Notes: generated by a model from the letters alone, not told the origin. Counted from the stretch's first letter, positions 1-5,662 are shown. The stretch: 5,662 nucleotides of DNA from Alphaproteobacteria bacterium (GCA_005884745.1 VAZU01000282.1:1-5662), one strand, 5' to 3'. Translations and numbers: made by a program.

Positions 1-2607
1 CAGCTCCTCCGCGATGCTCCAGCGCTCTTCATTGTGCTCGGATCGTGCCAGCGCCTCGTCGATCGCGGCGAGCCCCGGTGCGACCCGCCCGGCGGCCGCG
101 AAGCCTTGTGCCAGCGCGCGTAGAAACGCGGTGTGATACTGGACGAATCGCGCTTCGCGCAGCTCGTCGATCGCGACGCGGAGCAGCTGCAATCCGTCGT
201 CGACATCGCCCCGCTGGCGCAGAAGGTCGCCTTCGAAGCATCGCCCATGGGCATGCCAGACGTCGAGCGCATGGCGTTCGGCATGGTCGAGCAGCATCGC
301 AATGAAGCGTTCCGCTGCCGACAGTTCGCCCGCCAAGAGCGCAATCGGGCAGGCTGCCAGGGCAAGCGCATTGCACAATGAAAGCGTGTGGTTGATCGAC
401 AGAGCGTGCTCGATATTGCTCTCGACGTCGCGCATGGCCTGGTCCGCGAACCCCTGCAGCCAGAGGGCCCGCGCCAGCGTGATGCGCGCCGTCACGCGCT
501 GATCGAATCGGAAACGCACGGCATCGGATCGTCGGGTGGGCGTGACGTAGCCCTTGAGCACGCGCTCGATGTGCTGCCGTGCGCCGGCTTGGTCACCCAG
601 AAAATGCAGCGAGGCGCCGATCATGCGATCGCCGATGAGGGCGTCGGCGGGGTCGGGCGCGCGCGCCGCTAGACTTCGGAATTGTCTTGCGAGTGCCAGT
701 GTCTCCCGGAACTCGCCGTTGTTGACGCGACCGGCCCATAGCCCCCAGAGCGCCCGCAACTGATAGTCGGTGTCGTCGAGTCGCTCGGCAAGTACGAGCG
801 CGGTCCTCCAGGCTTCAGTCTCGCGCTCCGGACCGGTCGTATACATCAACGACCAGCCGAGTGCGGCGTAGAGCTGCATCTCGCAGCGCTCGCCGCGGCT
901 CGATCCCGGCTCCAGAGCGGCGAGCGCCCGCTCGACCCGCCCCCGACACTCGTTGATCAGCGACAGCTGGAACCACAGCGGCGTGGCGGCGACGGTCAGG
1001 GCTACGCCGATCGCCGCGTCGCCGCCCGGCGAAAAAGCCCAGTCCAACGCCACCCGCAGATTGTCGATCTCGGGTGCATACGTGGCCAGCCATTCGCTCG
1101 TGTTTCGCGTCTCCCATTCGGTTTCGGCGCACTCAAACAGATGCCGGTAGTACTCGGCGTGGCGGCGTGCGACTGCTTCAAGCTCACCGCTTTCGACGAG
1201 TTTCTCGAGCGCGTAAGCGCGAGTTGTCTCGAGCAGCCGGTAGCCGGCGGTGGTGTCATCGCCTTTCGCCGAGACCAATGACTTCGTGACCAGGTTCGCA
1301 ACGCCGGCGACGACATCCGATGCCGCGATCTCGGCGCCGGCCGCGACCGCGCTCGCCGCCTCCAGCTTGAAGCCGCCCGAAAAGATCGCCAGACGACGCA
1401 GGACCACGCGCTCCGGCTCGGCAAGCAGCTCGTAGCTCCAGTCGAGCGTCGCCCGCAGCGTCTGGTGCCGCGGCAGCGCGGTCCGCCTCCCCCCGGTGAG
1501 CAGGTGGAAACGATCATTGAGACGGGTGGCGAGCTCCTCGATCCCAAGCGCAGCGGCGCGCGACGCGGCGAGCTCGATCGCGAGCGGGATCCCGTCGAGC
1601 CGCCGGCAGATTGCCGCCGTTGCCGCCGCAACGCGTCGGTCCGGCGAAAAGTGCGGCTGTGCCGCGCGCACGCGCGCGACAAAAAGCTGAACGGCACCGT
1701 AATGCAACGGATCATCCGCATCTTGAATGCCCTCCGCCGGCACATCGAGCGGCGGCACCCGGTAGATGTGTTCGCCCTCCGCCTGCAACGGCTCCCGGCT
1801 CGTCGCGATCACGCGAACGGCCGGGGTGAAGCGCAGCAACGCCTCGCTCATACGCGCCGCCGGGTCGAGCACGTGTTCGCAATCGTCGAGCAGAAGCATG
1901 AGCCGCCTGGCACCGAGCGCATTGGCGATGCGTTCGGGTGACACTGCGTCGGCGGCGAGCTCCAGATGGAGCGCAGTGGCAATCCTGACCGGAACAAGAT
2001 CGGGATCGGACAGGCCTGCGAGTTCCACGACCCACACACCATCGACGAACTTTGGCAGCAGGCGCCGGGCGACCTCGAGGCCCAGACGCGTCTTGCCGAT
2101 GCCTCCGGCACCCGTCAGGGTGACGAGGCGGCGGGAGGCGGTGAGGCCGAGGATCTCCTCGAACGCGACGGCGCGGCCGATCAATTCGGAAACCGGCTCC
2201 GGCAGGTTCGTCGATGGACGGGCCGAAGCGGGCTCAAGGACGACGGCCGTGCCTGCAACCGCCTGCGCCTGAGAATTTGCCGAGACCGTGCGTATCACGC
2301 CGGTGAACTGGTAGCCTCGTCCGGCGATCGTGCGGATCAAGCCGCGATCCGCCGCGAAGGCGTTGCGCAGTGTCGAGATCTGGACGTGCAGGTTGTTCTC
2401 TTCGACGACCTGGTTCGGCCAGACACGCTCGATCAGCGCGTCTTTGCTCACCACAGCCCCCGACGCCTCGATCAGCGCCATCAGCACATCGAAGGCGCGC
2501 CCGCCGAGATGGATCGGTCGACTATCGGCAAGGAGCTCGCGGCGGTGCGGCAAAACCCTGAAACGGCCGAACTCCATTGCCGCCGGCGTTTCGGATAGGG
2601 GATCCAT
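1..2607 (-). CDS. Winged-helix / STAND ATPase transcriptional regulator (3' end beyond window)
   Basis: The minus strand is open from ATG at 2607 to base 1: 869 codons with no stop, so the C-terminus is cut off by the window. Residues ~13-104 form an OmpR/CadC-type winged helix: FGRFRV strand, LGGRAFDVLMALIEA, then VSKDALIERVWPNQVVEENNLHVQIS in two helices and the RTIAGRGYQFTG wing. After a linker comes a STAND/NB-ARC-like ATPase: Walker A GAGGIGKT (166-173, K172), Walker B LMLLLDDCEHVLD (~236-248), ATSREPL (268-274) and GIPLAIELAA (339-348), then YRLLETTRAYALEK (456-469). From ~490 on it is helical and TPR/MalT-like, a likely signal or partner-sensing part. The family is cytoplasmic: nucleotide binding is thought to switch DNA binding by the winged helix. 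The ligand cannot be told. Met11 (2577) is an alternative start just before the winged helix; neither start has a clear Shine-Dalgarno. The 2607 start fits a leaderless transcript from the promoter at 2615-2644. Confidence 0.93.
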   Translation of the reverse strand, partial: MDPLSETPAAMEFGRFRVLPHRRELLADSRPIHLGGRAFDVLMALIEASGAVVSKDALIERVWPNQVVEENNLHVQISTLRNAFAADRGLIRTIAGRGYQFTGVIRTVSANSQAQAVAGTAVVLEPASARPSTNLPEPVSELIGRAVAFEEILGLTASRRLVTLTGAGGIGKTRLGLEVARRLLPKFVDGVWVVELAGLSDPDLVPVRIATALHLELAADAVSPERIANALGARRLMLLLDDCEHVLDPAARMSEALLRFTPAVRVIATSREPLQAEGEHIYRVPPLDVPAEGIQDADDPLHYGAVQLFVARVRAAQPHFSPDRRVAAATAAICRRLDGIPLAIELAASRAAALGIEELATRLNDRFHLLTGGRRTALPRHQTLRATLDWSYELLAEPERVVLRRLAIFSGGFKLEAASAVAAGAEIAASDVVAGVANLVTKSLVSAKGDDTTAGYRLLETTRAYALEKLVESGELEAVARRHAEYYRHLFECAETEWETRNTSEWLATYAPEIDNLRVALDWAFSPGGDAAIGVALTVAATPLWFQLSLINECRGRVERALAALEPGSSRGERCEMQLYAALGWSLMYTTGPERETEAWRTALVLAERLDDTDYQLRALWGLWAGRVNNGEFRETLALARQFRSLAARAPDPADALIGDRMIGASLHFLGDQAGARQHIERVLKGYVTPTRRSDAVRFRFDQRVTARITLARALWLQGFADQAMRDVESNIEHALSINHTLSLCNALALAACPIALLAGELSAAERFIAMLLDHAERHALDVWHAHGRCFEGDLLRQRGDVDDGLQLLRVAIDELREARFVQYHTAFLRALAQGFAAAGRVAPGLAAIDEALARSEHNEERWSIAEEL

Positions 2608-2614
2608 GAGCGCG

Positions 2615-2644
2615 ATTGTAGCGCGAATTTTCAGGTATTTTCAG
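2615..2644 (-). promoter_or_regulatory. Sigma70-like promoter of the winged-helix ATPase gene
   Basis: On the minus strand, TACAAT (2620-2615) matches the -10 consensus at 5 of 6 positions. CTGAAA (2644-2639) matches TTGACA at 4 of 6 positions with an 18-bp spacer. The -10 ends only 7 nt before the ATG at 2607, so transcription would begin at or one base before the start codon, and no ribosome binding site is visible. The -35 and spacer lie inside the TTTCAGG repeat array, so a bound regulator would directly overlap RNA polymerase. This is a motif call only. Confidence 0.5.
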
Positions 2645-2655
2645 GGTTTTTAAGA
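2629..2655 (+). promoter_or_regulatory. 10-bp-phased direct-repeat operator (array 1)
   Basis: On the plus strand TTTCAGG occurs at 2629 and 2639, and a degenerate TTTAAGA at 2649, each exactly 10 bp apart (one helical turn). A TTTCGGA at 2589, inside the first codons of the regulator gene, lies in the same 10-bp phase four steps away. Head-to-tail repeats at helical spacing are the usual binding architecture of OmpR/PhoB winged-helix proteins, the domain encoded by the adjacent gene. The array overlaps that gene's -35/spacer, so autoregulation (probably repression or gated activation) is the natural inference. Confidence 0.55.
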
Positions 2656-2934
2656 AGGCTGCTCCAATGGCATGCCGCCTCGCGGAGGCGATCGTAGATC
2701 GGTGCCCCGACGCGGTGCGTCAAGGTCTTGCTCGCGTCACGTATGCAGTTTTCGAGGCAGAGCGGTCATTGAGTAAGTACAGTCGAAGCCGGCCTCCTCG
2801 CCGTGGAGCACAGCGGAAACCGGGGGCTGCCGCCGCAACCGATCGCCCCATAGGGCCAGCGCGTCACCTGAAATCGCCGCCAGTTCCTTGCCGGCGGAAA
2901 AAATGTCGTGCCGTTCGAAGATTACGACGCCTCA
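2631..2934 (-). pseudogene. Degraded coding remnant upstream of the regulator
   Basis: Two minus-strand stretches read like protein but are not intact. Between in-frame TGA codons at 2934-2932 and 2739-2737 there are 64 sense codons, including IFERHDIFSAGKELAAISGD, LALWGDRLRRQPP and FDCTYSMTALPRKLHT, with no start codon near the 5' end. One frame over, a second stretch (KTLTHRVGAPIYDRLREAAC, then HWSSLLKNPENT) runs on to a TGA at 2633-2631, within array 1. Both have mostly G/C third positions, and joining them needs one frameshift around 2740. The FSAGKEL piece faintly recalls the oxyanion-hole segment of crotonases, but this is too weak to assign a family. It could be chance in a GC-rich spacer; there is no evidence of expression. 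Confidence 0.25.
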
Positions 2935-2953
2935 CCCGGCTTCGTCACTCGAC

Positions 2954-2986
2954 AAAAAAAGGGCCGGCGGCAGGCGCCACCGGCCC
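2954..2986 (-). terminator. Strong rho-independent terminator
   Basis: Read on the minus strand, an 11-bp stem (GGGCCGGTGGC pairing with GCCGCCGGCCC, one G-U pair) with a GCCT loop is followed directly by seven T's (2960-2954). It would stop transcription coming from the oxidoreductase gene (stop at 3320) or from a small transcript starting nearer, and insulates the regulator gene from read-through. The last in-frame stop upstream is TAG at 2995-2993, only 6 nt before the stem. There is no matching T-run for the plus strand. Confidence 0.85.
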
Positions 2987-2992
2987 AAGTGT

Positions 2993-3171
2993 CTACGTCC
3001 AAGCGAAACCCGCGGGGAGGAACCAGGCTTCGCGACGACCCACGCAGCGATCAGGACCAGGAGGCCGGACCCGAGGGATCGAGCGAACGTGGGCCTGACG
3101 TAGACATCGCTCGTATGCTCGGTTCGTCTTAAGGCTTCGACATCGGCCGAATGTAAGCGGCCTTGGCGCAA
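2993..3171 (-). pseudogene. Possible small membrane-protein ORF, frameshifted
   Basis: On the minus strand, a frame open from a TTG at 3171 encodes HSADVEALRRTEHTSDVYV, RPTFARS and a hydrophobic run GSGLLVLIAAWVVAKP that could span a membrane. That frame continues through the terminator to a TGA at 2934-2932. One frame over, right after AKP, the reading continues as WFLPAGFAWT and stops at TAG 2995-2993, 6 nt before the terminator stem. This is where a real gene would be expected to end. The third positions around the hydrophobic run are G/C-rich. A single-base loss near 3021 would explain the split. No Shine-Dalgarno precedes the TTG. The same bases also fold well, so a structured RNA is an alternative reading. 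No family is recognised. Confidence 0.27.
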
Positions 3172-3319
3172 GCTGCTGCGGCGAAATTGCTACGATTGAT
3201 GCGTTCTTGCACCGATCTGGAGGCTGCGCTGCACTTGGTCCAACCTTGATCGCGGAGTAGCTGATTACACCCGTCGCGCCGAACGGGAGGCTCACGGCTT
3301 CCGCCACACCGGCGTCTTC

Positions 3320-4228
3320 CTAGGTCAATCCGGCTTCATCGGCTGCAACGCGGCCGAGCGCCGACCAATCGAGTCCCGCATAGCCACGTGCAATTCCGGC
3401 CATCAGCCGATCGCGTGCAATGCGGACCGACGGCATGGGGACGCCTGCGGCTTCCGCCTCCGCGAGCGCCAAGCGCACGTCCTTGAGCGCCAGCGGAAGG
3501 ACGAAGCCCGGCTCGTAGTGCTGCGCGACGATCTTGCCGCCGTAGATCTTGTGCACCCGGCTGCCGTACATGGTTTCGGTCAGGATCTCAACCACTTCGC
3601 CGAGCATTTCCAGTGTGGCCGCCGTCAACGCATTGCCGGCGAGCTTGATCAGATTCGCGGTCGCGGGTTCGGGGCCGACCACGAAGGTGCGCTGGCCCAA
3701 AATGTCGAAGATCGGCTGGCAGCGCTCGATATAATAACCGCTGCCGGCCGCGACGATGTAGAGCTGACGGGCTGCGGCGGCATCGGGATTGCCGAACACC
3801 GGCGCGGCAACGTAGCCCTGGTCGAGCTTGGCGTGCCCCGAGTCGATCGCCGACGAAGCGGCCGTGCTAATGGTGCTCATCGAGAGATGGATGGCGCCCG
3901 GCATCAGCCCGGAAGCAAGCCCATTTCCGGGCCGCGGCTCCAGGCCGAACATGACGTCCCGGACAGCCTTGTCGTCCGGCAGCATGCTGACCACGATTTC
4001 GCAATCGAACAGGTCCGCGACTTCGGCCGTCGTGTCGAGCCCGAGCGCAGCAAGCTCCTTGATGCGTTCGGGACGCCGGACATAGGCCCTCACATCGCAG
4101 CCGGCCTGCACGAGATTCGTGGCCATGGCGGCGCCCATGCGTCCAAGCCCGATGAAGCCGATGCGCTCCTCCACGGGTCTGCGCTTCTGGACGCCCGCCG
4201 CAGCGCGAGAATCGATGTGGTCGTGCAT
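3320..4228 (-). CDS. NAD(P)-dependent oxidoreductase, 3-hydroxyisobutyrate dehydrogenase family
   Basis: A complete 302-residue protein, the usual family length (~290-300). The N-terminal Rossmann fold starts IGFIGLGRMGAAMATNL (23-39) with the family's GLGxMG cofactor loop. Further family landmarks are VVSMLPDD (79-86), the substrate-loop region LSMSTIS (115-121), YVAAPVFG (139-146), the catalytic-lysine helix NLIKLAGN (K195, N199), and LKD (K249, D250) in the all-helical C-terminal domain. Such enzymes oxidise a beta-hydroxyacid or reduce a semialdehyde with NAD(P); the exact substrate cannot be read here. Lysine at the catalytic site argues against an imine reductase. In-frame GTG at 4252 would add eight residues, but ATG at 4228 has GAGG five bases upstream and is preferred. 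The stretch before residue 22 is polar and not a signal peptide, so the enzyme is cytoplasmic. It stands alone on its strand, with no terminator close to its stop; the strong one is at 2986-2954. Confidence 0.92.
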   Translation of the reverse strand: MHDHIDSRAAAGVQKRRPVEERIGFIGLGRMGAAMATNLVQAGCDVRAYVRRPERIKELAALGLDTTAEVADLFDCEIVVSMLPDDKAVRDVMFGLEPRPGNGLASGLMPGAIHLSMSTISTAASSAIDSGHAKLDQGYVAAPVFGNPDAAAARQLYIVAAGSGYYIERCQPIFDILGQRTFVVGPEPATANLIKLAGNALTAATLEMLGEVVEILTETMYGSRVHKIYGGKIVAQHYEPGFVLPLALKDVRLALAEAEAAGVPMPSVRIARDRLMAGIARGYAGLDWSALGRVAADEAGLT

Positions 4229-4234
4229 GGAAGC

Positions 4235-4238
4235 CTCA
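4235..4238 (-). promoter_or_regulatory. Ribosome binding site deciding the oxidoreductase start
   Basis: GAGG on the minus strand, five bases before ATG 4228. The upstream GTG at 4252 has only a poor AG-rich match, so the shorter protein is favoured. Confidence 0.55.
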
Positions 4239-4320
4239 AAGCATCGTGACACCTGATTGCGGTGCTCGATAGGAACTTAGTTGTTTCCGCGGCCGCGGCT
4301 GTGCCTCGATTGCCGCGTTT

Positions 4321-4368
4321 GGCCCGCTCTTGCCGAAAATCGAGCGTGGACGCTCGATCTTGCGGGCC
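4321..4368. repeat. Nested inverted repeat upstream of the oxidoreductase
   Basis: An outer pair GGCCCGC (4321-4327) and GCGGGCC (4362-4368) encloses a perfect inner hairpin, ATCGAGCG (4339-4346) with CGCTCGAT (4351-4358) around a TGGA loop. The left side between the stems is 11 nt and the right side 3 nt. If transcription of the oxidoreductase starts near array 2, this lies in its leader RNA and could act as a leader structure or weak attenuator. On the minus strand the inner stem is followed only by a short TTT. It could equally be a protein-binding palindrome. Confidence 0.5.
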
Positions 4369-4407
4369 TCGCCGAACCAAACGGGCGAATGCGCGAAAAT
4401 CCGCCGC

Positions 4408-4466
4408 TTTACGTAGATTTCAGATGATTTCGGAACGTTTCAGGCCGTCGCCAAGGACCTTTCAGG
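4408..4466 (+). promoter_or_regulatory. 10-bp-phased direct-repeat operator (array 2)
   Basis: On the plus strand TTTCAGA (4418), TTTCGGA (4428) and TTTCAGG (4438) follow each other at exactly 10 bp, preceded in phase by a degenerate TTTACGT (4408). One more TTTCAGG sits at 4460, 22 bp on. The units match array 1 at 2629-2655. A possible plus-strand -10, GATATT (4477-4482), begins 10 bp after the last TTTCAGG, and its -35 is poor. This layout is typical of OmpR/PhoB-type activated promoters and would drive the small ORF at 4525. The array also lies ~190 bp upstream of the oxidoreductase on the other strand. Confidence 0.55.
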
Positions 4467-4524
4467 CGCCGAGCGCGATATTTCGTGCACGGACGGAAGA
4501 TTCGAGCGCCAGAGGTGCAACGCA

Positions 4525-4803
4525 ATGTCGATGAACCCGCTGCCCACGAACCCTACGCCATACGCGCCGTTGAATTCGAATGCGCTGCGGCCGCTGCCGG
4601 CGGCCAGGTCGCCGTCGGTCGAGCGGCGATCTCGATCCGGCGGAAGACACGACGACCGGGCCGATTGGGATAACGCTCGCCGATCCGTCGAAGTCCCGCT
4701 GCCAAACCAAGGTATGAGGCTCTCAAACCAATACGCTATTCGGATCAACCTCCGTACGATGGGCGGTTTGCCTCGATCGAACTATGCTCTCCTGAGTTGG
4801 TGA
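4525..4803 (+). CDS. Small proline-rich hypothetical protein, possibly truncated
   Basis: A 92-residue frame starting at ATG 4525, preceded by AGAGGTG with a 7-nt gap, a good ribosome binding site. The N-terminus is proline/asparagine-rich (NPLPTNPTPYAPLNSNALRP) and its codons are strongly G/C at the third position for about the first 35 residues. The middle is Arg/Asp-rich (SVERRSRSGGRHDDRAD), and third-position G/C falls off later, ending in a short SNQYAIRINLRTMGG region. There is no signal peptide, membrane segment or family I recognise. A real N-terminus followed by a decayed or frameshifted remainder would explain the change in composition. It follows array 2 by 58 bp and ends 60 bp before the AraC gene on the same strand, so the two may share a transcript. 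It could also be a spurious ORF. Confidence 0.4.
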   Translation: MSMNPLPTNPTPYAPLNSNALRPLPAARSPSVERRSRSGGRHDDRADWDNARRSVEVPLPNQGMRLSNQYAIRINLRTMGGLPRSNYALLSW

Positions 4804-4850
4804 GAGCCGGAATGGGGCCGGGGAAGTGCGAGCTAACCGACGCGAACGTC

Positions 4851-4858
4851 AAAGGTGG
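4851..4858 (+). promoter_or_regulatory. Ribosome binding site of the AraC gene
   Basis: AAAGGTGG ends five bases before ATG 4864. It overlaps the alternative GTG start at 4855, which therefore is unlikely to be used. Confidence 0.6.
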
Positions 4859-4863
4859 AATCC

Positions 4864-5662
4864 ATGTTGGCCAACTCCCTGCGTACGAATCTGGCATCGA
4901 ATGGTCCTTTCGACCGGAATACCTCAACGCCGGGCCAAGCCGCCATGTTGCTGTCGCTGGACGGACACTCCCGTGCCCGCGAAAGGCACGACATGCGCAC
5001 CGATCCCCGGGCTCATCGGCTGCCCAATCGGCCCAGGGTCGACGCTGCCGGTCATGCCGTGGAGATTTATCCAGCCGACATCGTGAAACGTCGCACCATG
5101 GCCTCGAACGGAATGGCAGGGGAGATCGTCCAGGCCACGAAGCGTGGCAAAATCGATATACGACAGGGGCGTGCGCCGGGACGGGGAGACGTTCGTCGAG
5201 GGGCTGCCCCGCTCGGCCTTGCGAGATCTGAGACGAAAGCTAACCTTTGTGCCGGCAGGTCACGAATATTATGACTGCCAGGACCCGCACATTCTCACGC
5301 GCGTGGCTTACTTCTATTTCGATCCAACCGACCTGGCAATCGATCCGGAGCTGGGTTTCGCGGAGATGGCTCCGCGGCTGTTTTTCGAGAATGCGGCGTT
5401 ATGGAGTACGGCGCTCAAGCTGATGTCCCTGGTCGAACATTCGCTTTCGGCGAACCGGCTGTATTTCGAAGCTCTCGGCGCCGTCCTGGCGCACGAGCTG
5501 GTGCGGCTCAACACCGGAGCGCCCAGCAGCGTACCGCCGGTGCGCGGCGGTCTTGCCGCCTGGCAGCAACGGATCGCGGTCGCGTATATCGAGGAGCACC
5601 TTGGCGACCAGATCCCGCTCGCCCAGCTCGCGCAGCTGGTTCGGCTCAGCCCGCACTATTTC
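4864..5662 (+). pseudogene. AraC-family transcriptional regulator, frameshifted and cut by window end
   Basis: ATG 4864 has AAAGGTGG five bases upstream (GTG 4855 is a poorer alternative). The first frame gives an AraC-type N-terminal sensor part, with AAMLLSLDGHSRAR (26-39), AVEIYPADIVKRRTMA (65-80) and GEIVQATKRGKIDI (86-99), then loses sense and stops at 5272-5274. The family continuation is in another frame from about 5165 to the window end, uninterrupted: GVRRDGETFVEGLPRSALRD, LTFVPAGHEYYD, ILTRVAYFYFDP, then LVEHSLSANRLYFEAL. The DNA-binding domain begins with AAWQQRIAVAYIEEHLG and LAQLAQLVRLSPHYF, the first helix-turn-helix, where the window ends. The break at ~5156-5168 implies a frameshift. 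The jump from KIDI to YDRGVRRDGE also seems to lack the beta-strand stretch expected there, so a small out-of-frame deletion is likely. No usable in-frame start exists for the second part before ATG 5365. A sequencing error is possible but explains less. Confidence 0.8.

Larger units (their letters stand above)
2608..3319. other. Gene-poor spacer between regulator and oxidoreductase
   Basis: About 710 bp without an intact gene. From left to right it holds the regulator promoter and array 1, a degraded coding remnant, the minus-strand terminator, a foldable stretch with small ORF remnants, and at 3180-3319 the sequence just past the oxidoreductase stop. In that last part I see only a weak hairpin without a T-run (CGCC / GGCG near 3300-3312) and an unconvincing GTG-started frame. 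Mixed frames with coding-like composition suggest gene decay. Confidence 0.6.
4229..4524. other. Control region between oxidoreductase and small ORF
   Basis: About 300 bp without a gene. It contains the nested inverted repeat, array 2, a 12-bp palindrome CCGCGGCCGCGG (4287-4298) and a weak plus-strand -10 (4477-4482). I see no convincing sigma70 promoter for the minus-strand oxidoreductase, which suggests an activator-dependent or non-sigma70 start. Confidence 0.6.

Noticed and set aside
1002..1745. Minus-strand 247-codon frame inside the regulator, out of frame
   Set aside because: It is Arg/Ser-rich, motif-free and fully inside the ATPase/C-terminal part of the regulator.
2667..3098. Plus-strand 143-codon frame divergent from the regulator, with AAGAAGG upstream of its ATG
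   Set aside because: The protein is Arg/Pro-rich and low-complexity, runs antisense through the terminator stem and the minus-strand remnants, and shows no domain. It looks like a GC-rich shadow frame.
3518..4249. Long plus-strand frame (243 codons) opposite the oxidoreductase
   Set aside because: It is antisense to a clearly coding gene with complete family motifs; such frames arise from GC-rich codon use.
4287..4298. 12-bp palindrome CCGCGGCCGCGG
   Set aside because: Made only of G and C in a GC-rich spacer, with no T-run or partner site. Likely chance.
4482..4504. TTCG-N15-TTCG resembling a type III secretion hrpII/PIP box before the small ORF
   Set aside because: The spacing is one base short of the accepted N16 form, and TTCG is common here; nothing else suggests a secretion effector.
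4787..4807. GCTCTC / GAGAGC inverted repeat at the end of the small ORF
   Set aside because: A 6-bp stem with a 10-nt loop and no T-run is not a credible terminator.
1..5662. CRISPR arrays, tRNA/rRNA genes, insertion sequences
   Set aside because: I saw no spaced identical repeats of suitable length, no clover-leaf sequence, and no transposase motifs or terminal inverted repeats with target duplications.

Overview
This GC-rich window (high G/C at codon third positions, few AT-rich spacers) looks like a chromosome segment of a metabolically versatile proteobacterium. The style of the proteins (a winged-helix/STAND-ATPase regulator, a beta-hydroxyacid dehydrogenase, an AraC-type activator) fits Rhizobiales such as Bradyrhizobium or Burkholderiales. 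The sequence alone does not decide between them. Two real genes run off the window edges.

Layout: (1) 1-2607, minus strand: an 869-codon, 3'-truncated regulator with an N-terminal OmpR/CadC-type winged helix, a STAND/NB-ARC-like ATPase core and a long helical-repeat C-terminus. (2) 2608-3319: no intact gene. It holds the regulator's promoter with a 10-bp-phased direct-repeat array, degraded minus-strand coding remnants, a strong minus-strand rho-independent terminator (2954-2986) and a foldable stretch just upstream of it. (3) 3320-4228, minus: an intact NAD(P)-dependent oxidoreductase of the 3-hydroxyisobutyrate dehydrogenase family. (4) 4229-4524: a long control region with a nested inverted repeat and a second 10-bp-phased array of the same TTTCAGG-like motif. 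(5) 4525-4803, plus: a small proline-rich ORF of unknown function with a good ribosome binding site. (6) 4864-5662, plus: an AraC-family regulator running off the right end, whose N-terminal and C-terminal parts lie in different frames.

The most interesting signal is regulatory. Two separate control regions carry the same motif (TTTCAGG / TTTCGGA / TTTCAGA) repeated once per helical turn. One overlaps the promoter of the winged-helix ATPase regulator. The other lies between the oxidoreductase and the small ORF/AraC genes. OmpR/PhoB-type winged helices bind head-to-tail direct repeats, so the simplest reading is that the regulator controls its own promoter and the second region, making this one local circuit. 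That link is inferred, not shown.
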